Part shown: positions 19,000 through 26,259 of the stretch, one piece after another
Numbering within the stretch: the first letter of the stretch is position 1
Layout: every line of letters starts with the position of its first letter
Origin: Spirochaetales bacterium
Lineage (GTDB): Bacteria > Spirochaetota > Spirochaetia > DSM-2461
NCBI GenBank assembly: GCA_028532905.1
Contig: JAQQAM010000098.1
Span: forward strand, 1 to 32,176
Direction of reading: 5' to 3'
DNA: 32,176 nt
Notes under the pieces: generated by a model
What the model was told of the DNA's origin: nothing
The model's database searches: none
Seen by the model: the letters and a program-made list of their open reading frames with translations, nothing else
Program-made: the position numbers and the translations under genes

Positions 19000-20718
19000 T
19001 TATTGGTCAGGGAGGGATGTAAACGCATCCTCAAGGATGGAAAAACTCAGAACTTCCGGGAGAATCTTAACCTCTTCTCCGGGAAGGTACACGAGATAAA
19101 GGGGCACTCCCGCACGGTTCTGGCTGTAAATCCATTCCATGGCCTCCTCATTGCTGACGGTAATATCCCCTTTAACAGTCCTGATGCCTTTGGATGCAAA
19201 AAGATCTTTGGCCCTGTCGGTATTCAGAACTGTTCGCTCATTGACCTTGCAGCTGGTGCACCATTCGGCAGAAAAGATAAGAAAAAGGGGCTCTCCCTCA
19301 TCTATAATGCTGTTCACCTCATCAGGATCAAACTGTTCCCAGTAGGATGAGCTGTTAACAGTCACCCCGGATTCGGAATCATCGAAGACCAGCAGATACC
19401 GGGCAGATCCGAGAATCAGCAAAAGAGGAAGAATCCTGAAGATGCGGCGCCAGAGTTTCTTACGGCTCTGTCTGCTGCTCCATCCCCATATCCAGGCAGC
19501 CAGAGACAGAACCAGCAGGAACCACAGAACAGAACCGAATGGAGGTCCAATCTGTTTTATAAGAGTCGAAGAGAGGTAGATGACCGTTCCCATAAGGAGA
19601 AATGCCATAAACTCTCTGAACTTATCCATCCATTTGCCGGGTTTGGGAAGGATTCTGAAAAATCCGGGGAAAAATCCCAGAAGAAGAAAGGGGAGGGACA
19701 GTCCCAGGCCTGTGAGAGTCATGATCAGGAAGATGACCAGTGCCGACTGGGAAAAAGCGAAGCCCATGGCACTTCCCAGAAAGGGGGCTGTACAGGGGGT
19801 GGCAACAAATACGGCAAAAATCCCCGTAAAGAAGGAACCGGCATACCCTTTCTTCCTTGACAGGGAGTCTGCCTTGTTCATTCCTCCGGTGGGAGGCAGA
19901 AGAATAAATACTTCAAACAGGGAGAGGGCAAACAGAAAAATGACCGAGATCAGAACGGTCAGAAAAAGAGGACTCTGGAAGTGGAAACCCCATCCCAGAA
20001 GCTTTCCCGACTGCTGCAGCAGAATGATCACAAGAGACAAAGCCCAGAAGGAGACCAGAATTCCTGCGGTGTAGAGAAAACCGTGTTTGATCAGGACGGG
20101 CCGTTTCTCTCCGCTCTGGCTGATCAGGTTCATGGCTTTTACCGAGAGTAAGGGTAGTACACAGGGCATCAGATTCAGAAGAAAACCTCCTGCCAGTGCC
20201 ATCAGAAGGAACAGCCAGAGAGTCCCCCCCTCCTGTGACTGTACAGGGTCGCCAGTTATATCCAGAGTCACCAGGAGCTCGGTACGACCTGGAAAATAAC
20301 AGATACCCTCATCATCACAGAGCTGAAAATGGGCATTGATAATCATTTCACTGCTGCCCTGTGTCATAGTATCGGATACCAGGAGTTCCAGAACCAGTTC
20401 CGCAGAGTCGTAATATTGTATATCTCCATTACTGTCTACTTTCCCCTCGGGGAAAACAGTGGTTCCGAAAAGAATTCCCTTATCTCCTGTTCCCTCCAGA
20501 TAAAACTGCTCCGGATTGTGAGTCTGATGATAGCCTGGAGGGAAGGTATACAATACCTTTACCGAGGCTGTTTCACCGGGTCTGTAGCTTTCTTTGTCCA
20601 GGGAAACTCTGATCTCCGGATCCGGCGGAGCCGATGCACCGGGCAGGGAAATCTGAGAAAAAACCGGTACTGTTAAAAAGAGGTAAAATAGACTTTTAAG
20701 TAATAGTGTTTTATTCAT
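19000..20718 (-). CDS. dsbD: Thiol:disulfide interchange protein DsbD
   Basis: A 572-residue inner-membrane protein that carries reducing power from cytosolic thioredoxin to the periplasm. All three DsbD modules are seen. The periplasmic alpha domain has Cys134 and Cys140 (QLCDDEGICYF). An eight-span membrane domain has Cys186 (NLMPCVLPLL) and Cys309 (VATPCTAPFLG). The C-terminal thioredoxin domain has Cys487-x-x-Cys490 (AEWCTSCK). A signal peptide covers about residues 1-21. I choose the ATG at 20716-20718 because the signal peptide starts there; a TTG 36 nt upstream keeps the frame open but adds a poor leader. No ribosome site is visible, and the predicted promoter puts the transcript start within a base or two of the ATG. 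Confidence 0.95.
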   Translation of the reverse strand: MNKTLLLKSLFYLFLTVPVFSQISLPGASAPPDPEIRVSLDKESYRPGETASVKVLYTFPPGYHQTHNPEQFYLEGTGDKGILFGTTVFPEGKVDSNGDIQYYDSAELVLELLVSDTMTQGSSEMIINAHFQLCDDEGICYFPGRTELLVTLDITGDPVQSQEGGTLWLFLLMALAGGFLLNLMPCVLPLLSVKAMNLISQSGEKRPVLIKHGFLYTAGILVSFWALSLVIILLQQSGKLLGWGFHFQSPLFLTVLISVIFLFALSLFEVFILLPPTGGMNKADSLSRKKGYAGSFFTGIFAVFVATPCTAPFLGSAMGFAFSQSALVIFLIMTLTGLGLSLPFLLLGFFPGFFRILPKPGKWMDKFREFMAFLLMGTVIYLSSTLIKQIGPPFGSVLWFLLVLSLAAWIWGWSSRQSRKKLWRRIFRILPLLLILGSARYLLVFDDSESGVTVNSSSYWEQFDPDEVNSIIDEGEPLFLIFSAEWCTSCKVNERTVLNTDRAKDLFASKGIRTVKGDITVSNEEAMEWIYSQNRAGVPLYLVYLPGEEVKILPEVLSFSILEDAFTSLPDQ

Positions 20719-20729
20719 ATATATGAATA
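20712..20729. repeat. 18-bp perfect palindrome over the dsbD start codon
   Basis: TATTCATATATATGAATA is a perfect palindrome. It covers the dsbD ATG (20716-20718), the expected transcription start and part of the -10 box. A repressor bound there would block dsbD. AT-rich alternation could also produce it by chance. Confidence 0.45.
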
Positions 20730-20754
20730 TAATTAACTCTGTATTGAAAATCAA
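20726..20754 (-). promoter_or_regulatory. Predicted dsbD promoter, near-leaderless
   Basis: On the minus strand TTGATT (20754-20749) and TATATT (20731-20726) are 17 bp apart. The start of transcription would be about 20719-20720, next to the ATG at 20718, so the mRNA would have almost no leader. This fits the missing Shine-Dalgarno sequence. Confidence 0.5.
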
Positions 20755-20756
20755 TA

Positions 20757-20785
20757 TTGACCTATGGGCGTAAGGCTGTTAAATT
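20757..20785 (+). promoter_or_regulatory. Predicted promoter of the NDK-like gene
   Basis: TTGACC (20757-20762) and TAAATT (20780-20785) with a 17-bp spacer, divergent from the dsbD promoter with only 2 bp between the two -35 boxes. Transcription would start near 20792, 35 nt before the ATG. Confidence 0.45.
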
Positions 20786-20826
20786 AGGCTTTATTATTAA
20801 TGAAAGAAGGTTAGAAAAAACGAAAA

Positions 20827-22023
20827 ATGGCTGAAGAACTGTCATACATTCTGATCACCCCCTATACCATTGTTAAATCCAGAACGGGCGGTGTGCTCTC
20901 CAGACTCCTGTCGAGAGTTGATCTGGAGCTTGTGGGAACACAGATTTTTGCTCCCTCTCAGGAACTGGCTGAAGCATATGCGGCATCACTGTATAAACAG
21001 TCTGTCGATACGAATTCATCCAGTCCCAAACTTCTCAGCGACTTTGTCCTGAAAACATTCTCCCCATCCAACGGACGCAGACACCGGGTCATGATGCTGC
21101 TGTTCAAAGGAGAGGATGCCTGTAGAAAATTATCAGATATTGCAGGAGCTCTGTATCCTGAAAACAGAAGTATCGAGTCCATAACCGGTGAAACAATCCG
21201 TGACACCTACGCCGATCTTGTGAAAGATCAGGATGGAAACATTGTGTACTTTGAGCCCGCCGTTATGACTCCCCGGACTCAGGAAACGGCCACTCAGAAT
21301 ATGAAGATATTTGCCCCTTTTATCAGCAATGAACCGAATATTGTTGAGAATATGGCTTATCCTGCCAATGCCAAAATTGAAAGAACCCTGGTCATCATCA
21401 AACCGGATAACTGGAAATATGCCAGTTCCAGACCGGGAACCATTATCGATATGTTCAGCAGAACCGGTCTGCGTCTTATCGGCTGTAAAAAATATCAGAT
21501 GACTGTTTCGGAAGCCCTTGAGTTTTACGGTCCTGTAAGGGATGCCCTTATTTCCAAACTGGGACCCATGTTCGGTGCCCGTGCCAAGGTCGTTCTGGAA
21601 AAAGAATTCGGTCTGCCCCTGTCTATCGATATGGATAAGATCCTCTCCGACAGTTTTGGAAAGGAATACGCTGTCGACCAGTTCAACAAGATCGTGGAGT
21701 TCATGTCCGGTACCAGACCCGATAAGTGTCCCGAAGAGGAAATGGATTCACCGGGTAAGGTGAAATGTATGGTTCTTATCTATGAAGGTGTAGATGCTGT
21801 ACAGAAAATCCGTGATGTCCTCGGACCGACGGATCCCACTAAAGCCCCTGGAGGAACAATCCGCAGGGAGTTCGGCCATGATGTTATGGTGAATACAGCC
21901 CATGCTTCTGATTCTCCCGAGAATGCAGAAAGAGAAATGGGAATTGTCAGAATCCAGAACAACCGCTGCGGTAAAATCCTGAGAGAGCATATCGGGATGA
22001 GCCACGAGGATGTGGGCAGGTAA
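20827..22023 (+). CDS. Two-domain nucleoside-diphosphate-kinase-like protein, first domain degenerate
   Basis: A 398-residue cytosolic protein, against about 140 for ordinary Ndk. Residues about 185-398 are an NDK domain: RTLVIIKPDNW with the nucleotide Lys, then VLGPTDPTKAPGGTIRREFG and NTAHASDSPENAEREM with the phospho-acceptor His359. This domain has an insertion of about 60 residues (about 240-300) between its two halves. Residues 1-165 follow the same pattern (YILITPYTIV, GVLSRLLSRVDLELVGTQIF, VMMLLFKGEDACRKLSDIAG), but the Lys is replaced by Thr and the His position by Tyr141 (NIVYFEP). The first copy is probably a regulatory pseudo-domain. It may still transfer phosphate between nucleotides through domain two. 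AGAAGG is about 16 nt from the ATG, a poor ribosome site. Confidence 0.82.
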   Translation: MAEELSYILITPYTIVKSRTGGVLSRLLSRVDLELVGTQIFAPSQELAEAYAASLYKQSVDTNSSSPKLLSDFVLKTFSPSNGRRHRVMMLLFKGEDACRKLSDIAGALYPENRSIESITGETIRDTYADLVKDQDGNIVYFEPAVMTPRTQETATQNMKIFAPFISNEPNIVENMAYPANAKIERTLVIIKPDNWKYASSRPGTIIDMFSRTGLRLIGCKKYQMTVSEALEFYGPVRDALISKLGPMFGARAKVVLEKEFGLPLSIDMDKILSDSFGKEYAVDQFNKIVEFMSGTRPDKCPEEEMDSPGKVKCMVLIYEGVDAVQKIRDVLGPTDPTKAPGGTIRREFGHDVMVNTAHASDSPENAEREMGIVRIQNNRCGKILREHIGMSHEDVGR

Positions 22024-22032
22024 TAATACCGG

Positions 22033-22068
22033 AAAAAAAACAGGGGCTGAAGTCAATTTCAGCCCCTG
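22033..22068. terminator. Terminator between the NDK-like gene and lysC, strongest for lysC
   Basis: CAGGGGCTGAA (22041-22051) pairs perfectly with TTCAGCCCCTG (22058-22068) around a 6-nt loop. On the minus strand it is followed by eight T (A8 at 22033-22040 on the plus strand), a strong terminator for lysC. On the plus strand the tail TCTATTTATAAT is only moderately T-rich. Confidence 0.85.
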
Positions 22069-22132
22069 TCTATTTATAATCCTTCGTCAATTGTATAAAT
22101 CATCTCTCCCTGCCGGGAGTCATCCCGATCAC

Positions 22133-23470
22133 TCAGCCCAGAAAAGCATCATGAAGGGTCTGAATTGTACTGTCGGTTTTATCCTGGGGGACAACCACCG
22201 ACAGATTGATATCTGAAGATCCCAGAGAAATCATTCTCACAGGAGTATCTTTCAGCGAGGCGAATACTTTTGATATAAAGCCTGAATCCTTCCACAGATC
22301 CTGACCGACCATGCAGATAATGCTCTTGTCCTGTTCAACAGAGACATTGGCTATTTCTGATATCTCCTCTGTTATGGTTTCCAGGGAATCTGCATTCTCT
22401 ATGGTGATGGAAACAGATACTTCTGATGTGGAAATCAGATCAACAGGTGTCTTGTGTTTTTCAAAAATACCAAATATCCGGCTCAGGAATCCATAGGCAT
22501 TCAGCATTTTCGAAGAGTTGATGTTGATCAGGGTAATTCCTTTTTTAGAGGCAATCGCCTTCAGTCCGGTACCGCTGAGTTTATGTTCAATGGTTGTGCC
22601 CGGATGGGAAGGATCTCCTGTATTTTTTACAAGAACAGGGATTTTATTGCCCACTGCAGGCTGAATTGTTGCCGGATGAACAACCTTGGCTCCGAAGTAG
22701 GCCAGCTCTCCCGCTTCTGCATAGGTAATGGAATCAATGGTTTTTACTCCTTTTACGAAGCGGGGGTCAGAACTCATAATCCCGTTGACATCGGTCCAGA
22801 TCTGAATCTCTTCCGCACCGAGTGCCGCTCCGATGATGGCTGCAGAATAATCGCTCCCGCCGCGGCCCAGTGTGGTGGTGACGCCGTTTTCGGTTGCCGC
22901 AATAAAACCCTGGGTCACAATTAGTTTTCCTTTCTCCGGTTTTACCTTGTTCCGGATCAGGTCAAGGGTTTCTTCCATTCTGGGAGACGCGGAGTTGAAG
23001 TTTTCATCTGTGAGCATAAAGGTTCTGGCATCAAGGAGGGAGGCGTCCATATTCCGTTCCAGAGCTCTGTGGGTAATAATGGTAGTGGACAGTCGCTCTC
23101 CGAATGAGAGAAGGGCATCCCGGCTTCTGGGAGAACATTCTCTTAACAGGGACAATCCTTTTAAAAAGGCGATAAAATCCGAGAACAGTTCATTCAGTTT
23201 CTGTTCACATTCTTTAAGATTCTCAGCGCTGAGAAAGGAATAGGCTGCCTGAAGATGGATATTTTTCAGTTCTTCAAAAGGAGGGAAGGATTCTTCCATT
23301 CTTCCCGATTCTGCAAGGTCTATGAGCTCAAGAATGCAGTCTGTTGTTTTTCCCATAGCAGAAGACACCAGTACGGGAGCTTTATCCAGCTGGGATTCAG
23401 CTATACTGAGAGCTTTATCAATCCAGATATTATCCTGTACGGAGGTTCCGCCGAATTTCATTACTACCAT
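22133..23470 (-). CDS. lysC: Aspartate kinase
   Basis: Makes beta-aspartyl phosphate from aspartate and ATP, the first step towards lysine, threonine, methionine and diaminopimelate. Length 445, in the range of monofunctional class III enzymes. KFGGTS (residues 5-10) begins the kinase fold. LLSFGERLST, TQGFIA, TLGRGGSDYSAA, IQIWTDVNGIMSSDPR, and AEAGELAYFGAKVVHPAT follow in the usual order. Two ACT domains fill the C-terminus (from about 300: ITLININSSKMLNAYGFL; then IICMVGQDLW with VRMISLGSSDINLSVVV), so feedback control is expected. AAAGGA lies 10 nt before the chosen ATG; a second ATG three codons later is possible. No homoserine dehydrogenase domain or asd neighbour is present. Confidence 0.95.
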   Translation of the reverse strand: MVVMKFGGTSVQDNIWIDKALSIAESQLDKAPVLVSSAMGKTTDCILELIDLAESGRMEESFPPFEELKNIHLQAAYSFLSAENLKECEQKLNELFSDFIAFLKGLSLLRECSPRSRDALLSFGERLSTTIITHRALERNMDASLLDARTFMLTDENFNSASPRMEETLDLIRNKVKPEKGKLIVTQGFIAATENGVTTTLGRGGSDYSAAIIGAALGAEEIQIWTDVNGIMSSDPRFVKGVKTIDSITYAEAGELAYFGAKVVHPATIQPAVGNKIPVLVKNTGDPSHPGTTIEHKLSGTGLKAIASKKGITLININSSKMLNAYGFLSRIFGIFEKHKTPVDLISTSEVSVSITIENADSLETITEEISEIANVSVEQDKSIICMVGQDLWKDSGFISKVFASLKDTPVRMISLGSSDINLSVVVPQDKTDSTIQTLHDAFLG

Positions 23471-23497
23471 GGTTTATTATCCTTTAAAACATTTAAA

Positions 23498-23544
23498 CAG
23501 AGTCTTCTTCTTAAAACTCTGATTCTCCCTTATTCTGAAAAGGG
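23498..23544 (-). promoter_or_regulatory. Two small hairpins in the lysC leader
   Basis: On the minus strand, CCCTT/AAGGG (arms 23540-23544 and 23527-23531) is followed by CAGAGT/ACTCTG (arms 23516-23521 and 23498-23503) with a 12-nt loop, then TTTAAATGTTTT. This could be an attenuator, but stems are only 5-6 bp and the known lysine riboswitch structure is not recognisable. Confidence 0.25.
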
Positions 23545-23569
23545 TATAAATATGTATTATTTTTGCAAA

Positions 23570-23596
23570 ATTATACATTTAATAGTAATTTGTCAA
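23570..23596 (-). promoter_or_regulatory. Candidate lysC promoter with perfect hexamers and short spacer
   Basis: On the minus strand TTGACA (23596-23591) and TATAAT (23575-23570) match the sigma-70 consensus exactly, but only 15 bp separate them, two fewer than the best spacing. Activity may therefore be low or depend on a regulator. Leader length to lysC would be roughly 90 nt. Confidence 0.45.
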
Positions 23597-23969
23597 TATC
23601 ATAGAAATCGACTTTTCCTTTCTCTTTTGTTGTTTATATTGATACAGTGTATTTAATTATTTAATTCATAGTTCTGTAAATTTCTCTGTAAATAATGGAA
23701 AACCTTTTTTAATACCATAAAGATATTGAATCAAAATTATTAGAATAAAAGGTGTTTTCTAGCCATCCTGGACAGTAACTAAAGTTAGGATTGAGTATTC
23801 TAAGAAATGGTTTCAGAATGATGATAGTTGTTCTTATAAACCAATTCAAGCCGATTTACCATGGTAAGGAATAACTGCTCCTTGGATTAACCCCACAAAA
23901 AAATGTGATTGTTGGTTTTTAAAATAAGATGTATTCTGAAAACAATTAAAAATAAAAGGATAATCAATA

Positions 23970-24611
23970 ATGAAAAAGTTTCTATTAATCATTTTTCTAT
24001 TCTCTATCACTACCCTTATGTATTCTGAGGATACCCATAATATTTCAGTCGGTATCGATTTCCCACTTCTTTCTGAAACTGTAAGAAGTGATGGGATGAC
24101 ACAGAGTTCTACTCTAACAGGTTGGGGAATTTCATTTTCCGGTTATTCTTTTTGGAATGATATGAATGTTGGGCTCATGTCTAGTGGGAGTATCGATTTC
24201 CCGCAAAAGGTAAAAGACGATCTTGGAAATATTGCTTATACAGATATGTTTGATTTTAATATGATGTTGAATCTACTGTTCGGTGCTGGTTTTAGAAGTA
24301 ATCCTGATAAAAATATTCAGTTCTATGGTGGAGCAGGAATTCATTTTATGAGTTATAACGCTTTTATTGATACCTATGCATACTTCTACTCATTAGAAGC
24401 ATACAATTTAGGTCTTGGTGTTGATCTAAATGGAAAAATAGACCTTTCTGAGTCATTCTATTTACTGCTTGGAACATCCCTTTTCTATGATTTTTTTAAT
24501 ACAACAAAAGTTAGTGATGGTTATCATTATGTATATGGAGATTATGATTCCTACATTGGACTCTGGTTTATTCCTCGGTTAGAAATAGGCTTTCAATATT
24601 TTAGAAATTGA
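23970..24611 (+). CDS. Predicted outer-membrane beta-barrel protein
   Basis: A 213-residue exported protein: signal peptide at residues 1-19 (MKKFLLIIFLFSITTLMYS), then alternating aromatic/hydrophobic strands with glycines (GWGISFSGYSFWNDMNVGLMSS; NLLFGAGFRSN; IQFYGGAGIHFMSY; FYLLLGTSLFYDFF; WFIPRLEIGFQYF). It ends in an aromatic strand (IGFQYFRN), as small eight-strand OmpA/OmpX-like or OmpW-like porin folds do. I cannot assign a family. AAAAGGA lies 9 nt before the ATG. Codon use is much more AT-rich than in lysC or the downstream kinase. First gene of the AT-rich block. Confidence 0.75.
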   Translation: MKKFLLIIFLFSITTLMYSEDTHNISVGIDFPLLSETVRSDGMTQSSTLTGWGISFSGYSFWNDMNVGLMSSGSIDFPQKVKDDLGNIAYTDMFDFNMMLNLLFGAGFRSNPDKNIQFYGGAGIHFMSYNAFIDTYAYFYSLEAYNLGLGVDLNGKIDLSESFYLLLGTSLFYDFFNTTKVSDGYHYVYGDYDSYIGLWFIPRLEIGFQYFRN

Positions 24612-24633
24612 AATTCTTTTATAGTAGGATGAT

Positions 24634-24666
24634 ACTGCGGATAAACCAATTTCTGTCTACAAGGAG
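24634..24666 (+). repeat. Intergenic repeat, copy 1
   Basis: A 33-bp element starting ACTGCGGATAAAC and ending TTCTGTCTACAAGGAG. It matches copy 2 (24905-24937) without gaps at 26 of 33 positions, the last 16 identical. Its end supplies the AAGGAG ribosome site of the next gene. Confidence 0.75.
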
Positions 24667-24680
24667 ATAAATCTATAATA

Positions 24681-24905
24681 ATGATCAATGTAATTATCGC
24701 ACTATCAATTGTAGTCATTCTTACGTTTATTGATATTATTGTTTATACGAACTATTCAGATGAACCCAGTAGTCTGATTGAATCTAAAATGTTTGTCCTA
24801 CAAAATCTGAAATCAGAAAGGATTCCAAGGTTTTATAAAATAGTTTCAGTAACTCTGTTACTAGCAATGATAATGTGGGTATTGTTTAATTTTATTATTA
24901 ACTGA
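24681..24905 (+). CDS. Small two-span membrane protein, unknown
   Basis: A 74-residue protein with membrane spans at about residues 3-22 and 53-72 and a charged loop between (SLIESKMFVLQNLKSERIPRF). Both ends are probably on the same side. No family recognised. AAGGAG from the intergenic repeat lies 14 nt before the ATG, somewhat far. AT-rich, same strand as its neighbours; stop 41 nt before the next ATG. It could belong with the following two small membrane genes. Confidence 0.6.
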   Translation: MINVIIALSIVVILTFIDIIVYTNYSDEPSSLIESKMFVLQNLKSERIPRFYKIVSVTLLLAMIMWVLFNFIIN

Positions 24906-24937
24906 CTGCTGATAACTAGCGTTCTGTCTACAAGGAG
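24905..24937 (+). repeat. Intergenic repeat, copy 2
   Basis: 33 bp starting ACTGCTGATAAC and ending TTCTGTCTACAAGGAG. It begins at the last base of the preceding stop codon and provides the AAGGAG ribosome site 9 nt before the next gene. Confidence 0.75.
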
Positions 24938-24946
24938 TAATGAACA

Positions 24947-25324
24947 ATGAGAACAATATTACGTTGGTGTTTGTTGCCATTTGCCCTAATGCTCACAGTT
25001 CTACTTGGTATCATATTATATTTTTATTTCGAAAATACTTTTCTTTTACCTGAATATACATTTTCTGTTATTGCTATACTCTGGATTATCGAGAGTTATT
25101 TAATCTCTCCAAGCAAGAAAATGCTAGTAACAACAATGACTCTGATATTTGGAATCACAATTTCTGTATGGCTTACTGCTCCAGTATTTTATCCAGAGTA
25201 TCATCCAAAGGCTTATGAAGTGACATATTTGCCTTTCATTACAATAATTAGCTCAGGTATATTTACTCAGTTGATTTTAGTCTTTATTCGTAAATTGAAG
25301 ACACACGAGGGGAGAACAAATTGA
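24947..25324 (+). CDS. Small membrane protein with about four spans, unknown
   Basis: A 125-residue hydrophobic protein with spans near residues 6-27, 36-53, 60-78 and 91-113, and a positive C-terminus (RKLKTHEGRTN). No family recognised. AAGGAG in repeat copy 2 gives a good ribosome site. Its stop is 1 nt before the ATG of the next gene, so these two are translationally linked. Confidence 0.65.
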   Translation: MRTILRWCLLPFALMLTVLLGIILYFYFENTFLLPEYTFSVIAILWIIESYLISPSKKMLVTTMTLIFGITISVWLTAPVFYPEYHPKAYEVTYLPFITIISSGIFTQLILVFIRKLKTHEGRTN

Positions 25325-25325
25325 T

Positions 25326-25721
25326 ATGATCTTTGTTCTTGTAATCGTTATTTTCATATTTCTCGGTATGGTCATACAGGTATCAGAAAGATCCAGGTTA
25401 GAAATAGGAGATTTATTGAGAAATGAAAATGATAGAGAACTATTCATTGAGCGATATTCAAATGTTCAGATTGATCTTCAAAGGATACGAATAGTTGGCA
25501 GATATAAAGGAGGAAATTCAACACAAAGGAAGGTACCAATTGATGGCCCAATTCCAGTCTCAACATGCTGGGTCACCATATCAGAAACTCTTCAGATAGT
25601 TAAAATTGGAAAATATAAAGATAAAATTCTTTTTTCAACAGGATATACTGAGGAGAATAAAACTACTCTTCAAGAACTCATTAGGAATCATGAAGAGCTG
25701 CATTTAGATCTGGATCATTAA
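25326..25721 (+). CDS. Single-span membrane-anchored protein, unknown
   Basis: A 131-residue protein: N-terminal span (residues 2-19), then a soluble part of about 110 residues with mixed strands and helices (IDLQRIRIVGRYKGGN; SETLQIVKIGKYKDKILFS; LQELIRNHEELHLDLDH). No family recognised. GGGGAG lies 11 nt before the ATG, inside the previous gene's end. Last of the three small AT-rich membrane genes. Confidence 0.62.
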   Translation: MIFVLVIVIFIFLGMVIQVSERSRLEIGDLLRNENDRELFIERYSNVQIDLQRIRIVGRYKGGNSTQRKVPIDGPIPVSTCWVTISETLQIVKIGKYKDKILFSTGYTEENKTTLQELIRNHEELHLDLDH

Positions 25722-25767
25722 CTGAAAATGTATATTTATGATTTACTTAACACCCACCCCGAAAAAC

Positions 25768-25800
25768 GCTTCTGATAAAGTCCTATTCCGTCCACAGCTC
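25768..25800 (+). repeat. Intergenic repeat, degenerate copy 3
   Basis: GATAAA, then after 6 bp TTCCGTCCACA, corresponding to GATAAA-5 bp-TTCTGTCTACA of copy 1. The AAGGAG end is lost and no plus-strand gene follows. It is preceded by AAAAACGCT, which recurs at 26316-26324. Confidence 0.45.
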
Positions 25801-25828
25801 ATCAGTTGTTTGCTTAACAAATAAATCA

Positions 25829-26242
25829 TTATGATAATTCGATATCACGTAATATCCCATTGATTTTGGCTCGATGCATCTCAACTATGAGCTCTTTGGC
25901 GGTCAGCTGTGATAACCGATGCACTTCTACCTGGATCAACTCATATGCTCTCTTTGATAGATTTTTATAAATCCTGTCAGAAATACGATCATCAACATCA
26001 ATCAATGAGACTGCGATGGTAAAAGCATCCAGGTTTTTCAGCATGGTAGTGATCTCAGAATCAGTCATGATTTCAACATTTTGAAAAGTAAGATCATATT
26101 CCCTCTTATGAAGTGGTGTTAATTTGATCGATCCATCAATTATTTCCAGTTCAAACTTATCTGTTGCATTGCATTGCTTCAGAACTGGTTGAGGGAGTCT
26201 TATCCCTTTAGAATTTCCTATTTGGATAATCGGTATAATCAT
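25829..26242 (-). CDS. AbrB/MazE-type DNA-binding domain fused to a FliG C-terminal-like domain
   Basis: A 137-residue cytosolic protein. Residues 1-44 are a SpoVT/AbrB-MazE swapped-hairpin domain (IIQIGNSKGIRLPQPVLKQ, then FELEIIDGSIKLTP). Residues 62-135 follow the FliG C-terminal helical domain: I64, L68 and D72 of the first helix, then RIYKNLSKRAYELIQVEV (90-107), which aligns without gaps to the FliG stretch containing NMSxRAA, and a last helix HRAKINGILRDIE. Of the five charged torque residues of E. coli FliG (Lys264, Arg281, Asp288, Asp289, Arg297), only two have equivalents: Arg98 for Arg281 and, conservatively, Glu106 for Asp289. The others are Ile81, Val105 and Thr114, and the GPVR motif is missing. 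A motor role is unlikely; oligomerisation or binding to motor parts is possible. AAGGAG is 5 nt before the ATG. No toxin gene is adjacent. Confidence 0.75.
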   Translation of the reverse strand: MIIPIIQIGNSKGIRLPQPVLKQCNATDKFELEIIDGSIKLTPLHKREYDLTFQNVEIMTDSEITTMLKNLDAFTIAVSLIDVDDRISDRIYKNLSKRAYELIQVEVHRLSQLTAKELIVEMHRAKINGILRDIELS

Positions 26243-26259
26243 AAAATCTCCTTGTATTC

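Larger units (their letters stand above)
23471..23969. other. AT-rich intergenic region, 499 bp
   Basis: No gene of credible length or composition is seen here. It holds the lysC leader and promoter at its left end, a 12-bp palindrome TTACCATGGTAA (23866-23877), and ATAAACCAATT (23836-23846), which recurs in the repeat at 24634-24666. A weak plus-strand promoter may sit at 23909-23937 (TTGTTG, 17 bp, TATTCT), ahead of the barrel gene. Composition changes sharply here compared with lysC. Confidence 0.6.

Noticed and set aside
23471-23600. Lysine riboswitch upstream of lysC
   Set aside because: The leader is under 100 nt with two weak hairpins; the five-helix L-box pattern is not present.
24600-25830. 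Integron attC sites between small same-strand genes
   Set aside because: The repeats resemble cassette junctions, but there are no paired RYYYAAC and GTTRRRY ends. The two exact RYYYAAC matches I found (ACTTAAC near 25744, GCTTAAC near 25811) are in direct orientation; one gap is only 41 bp; no integrase gene is present.
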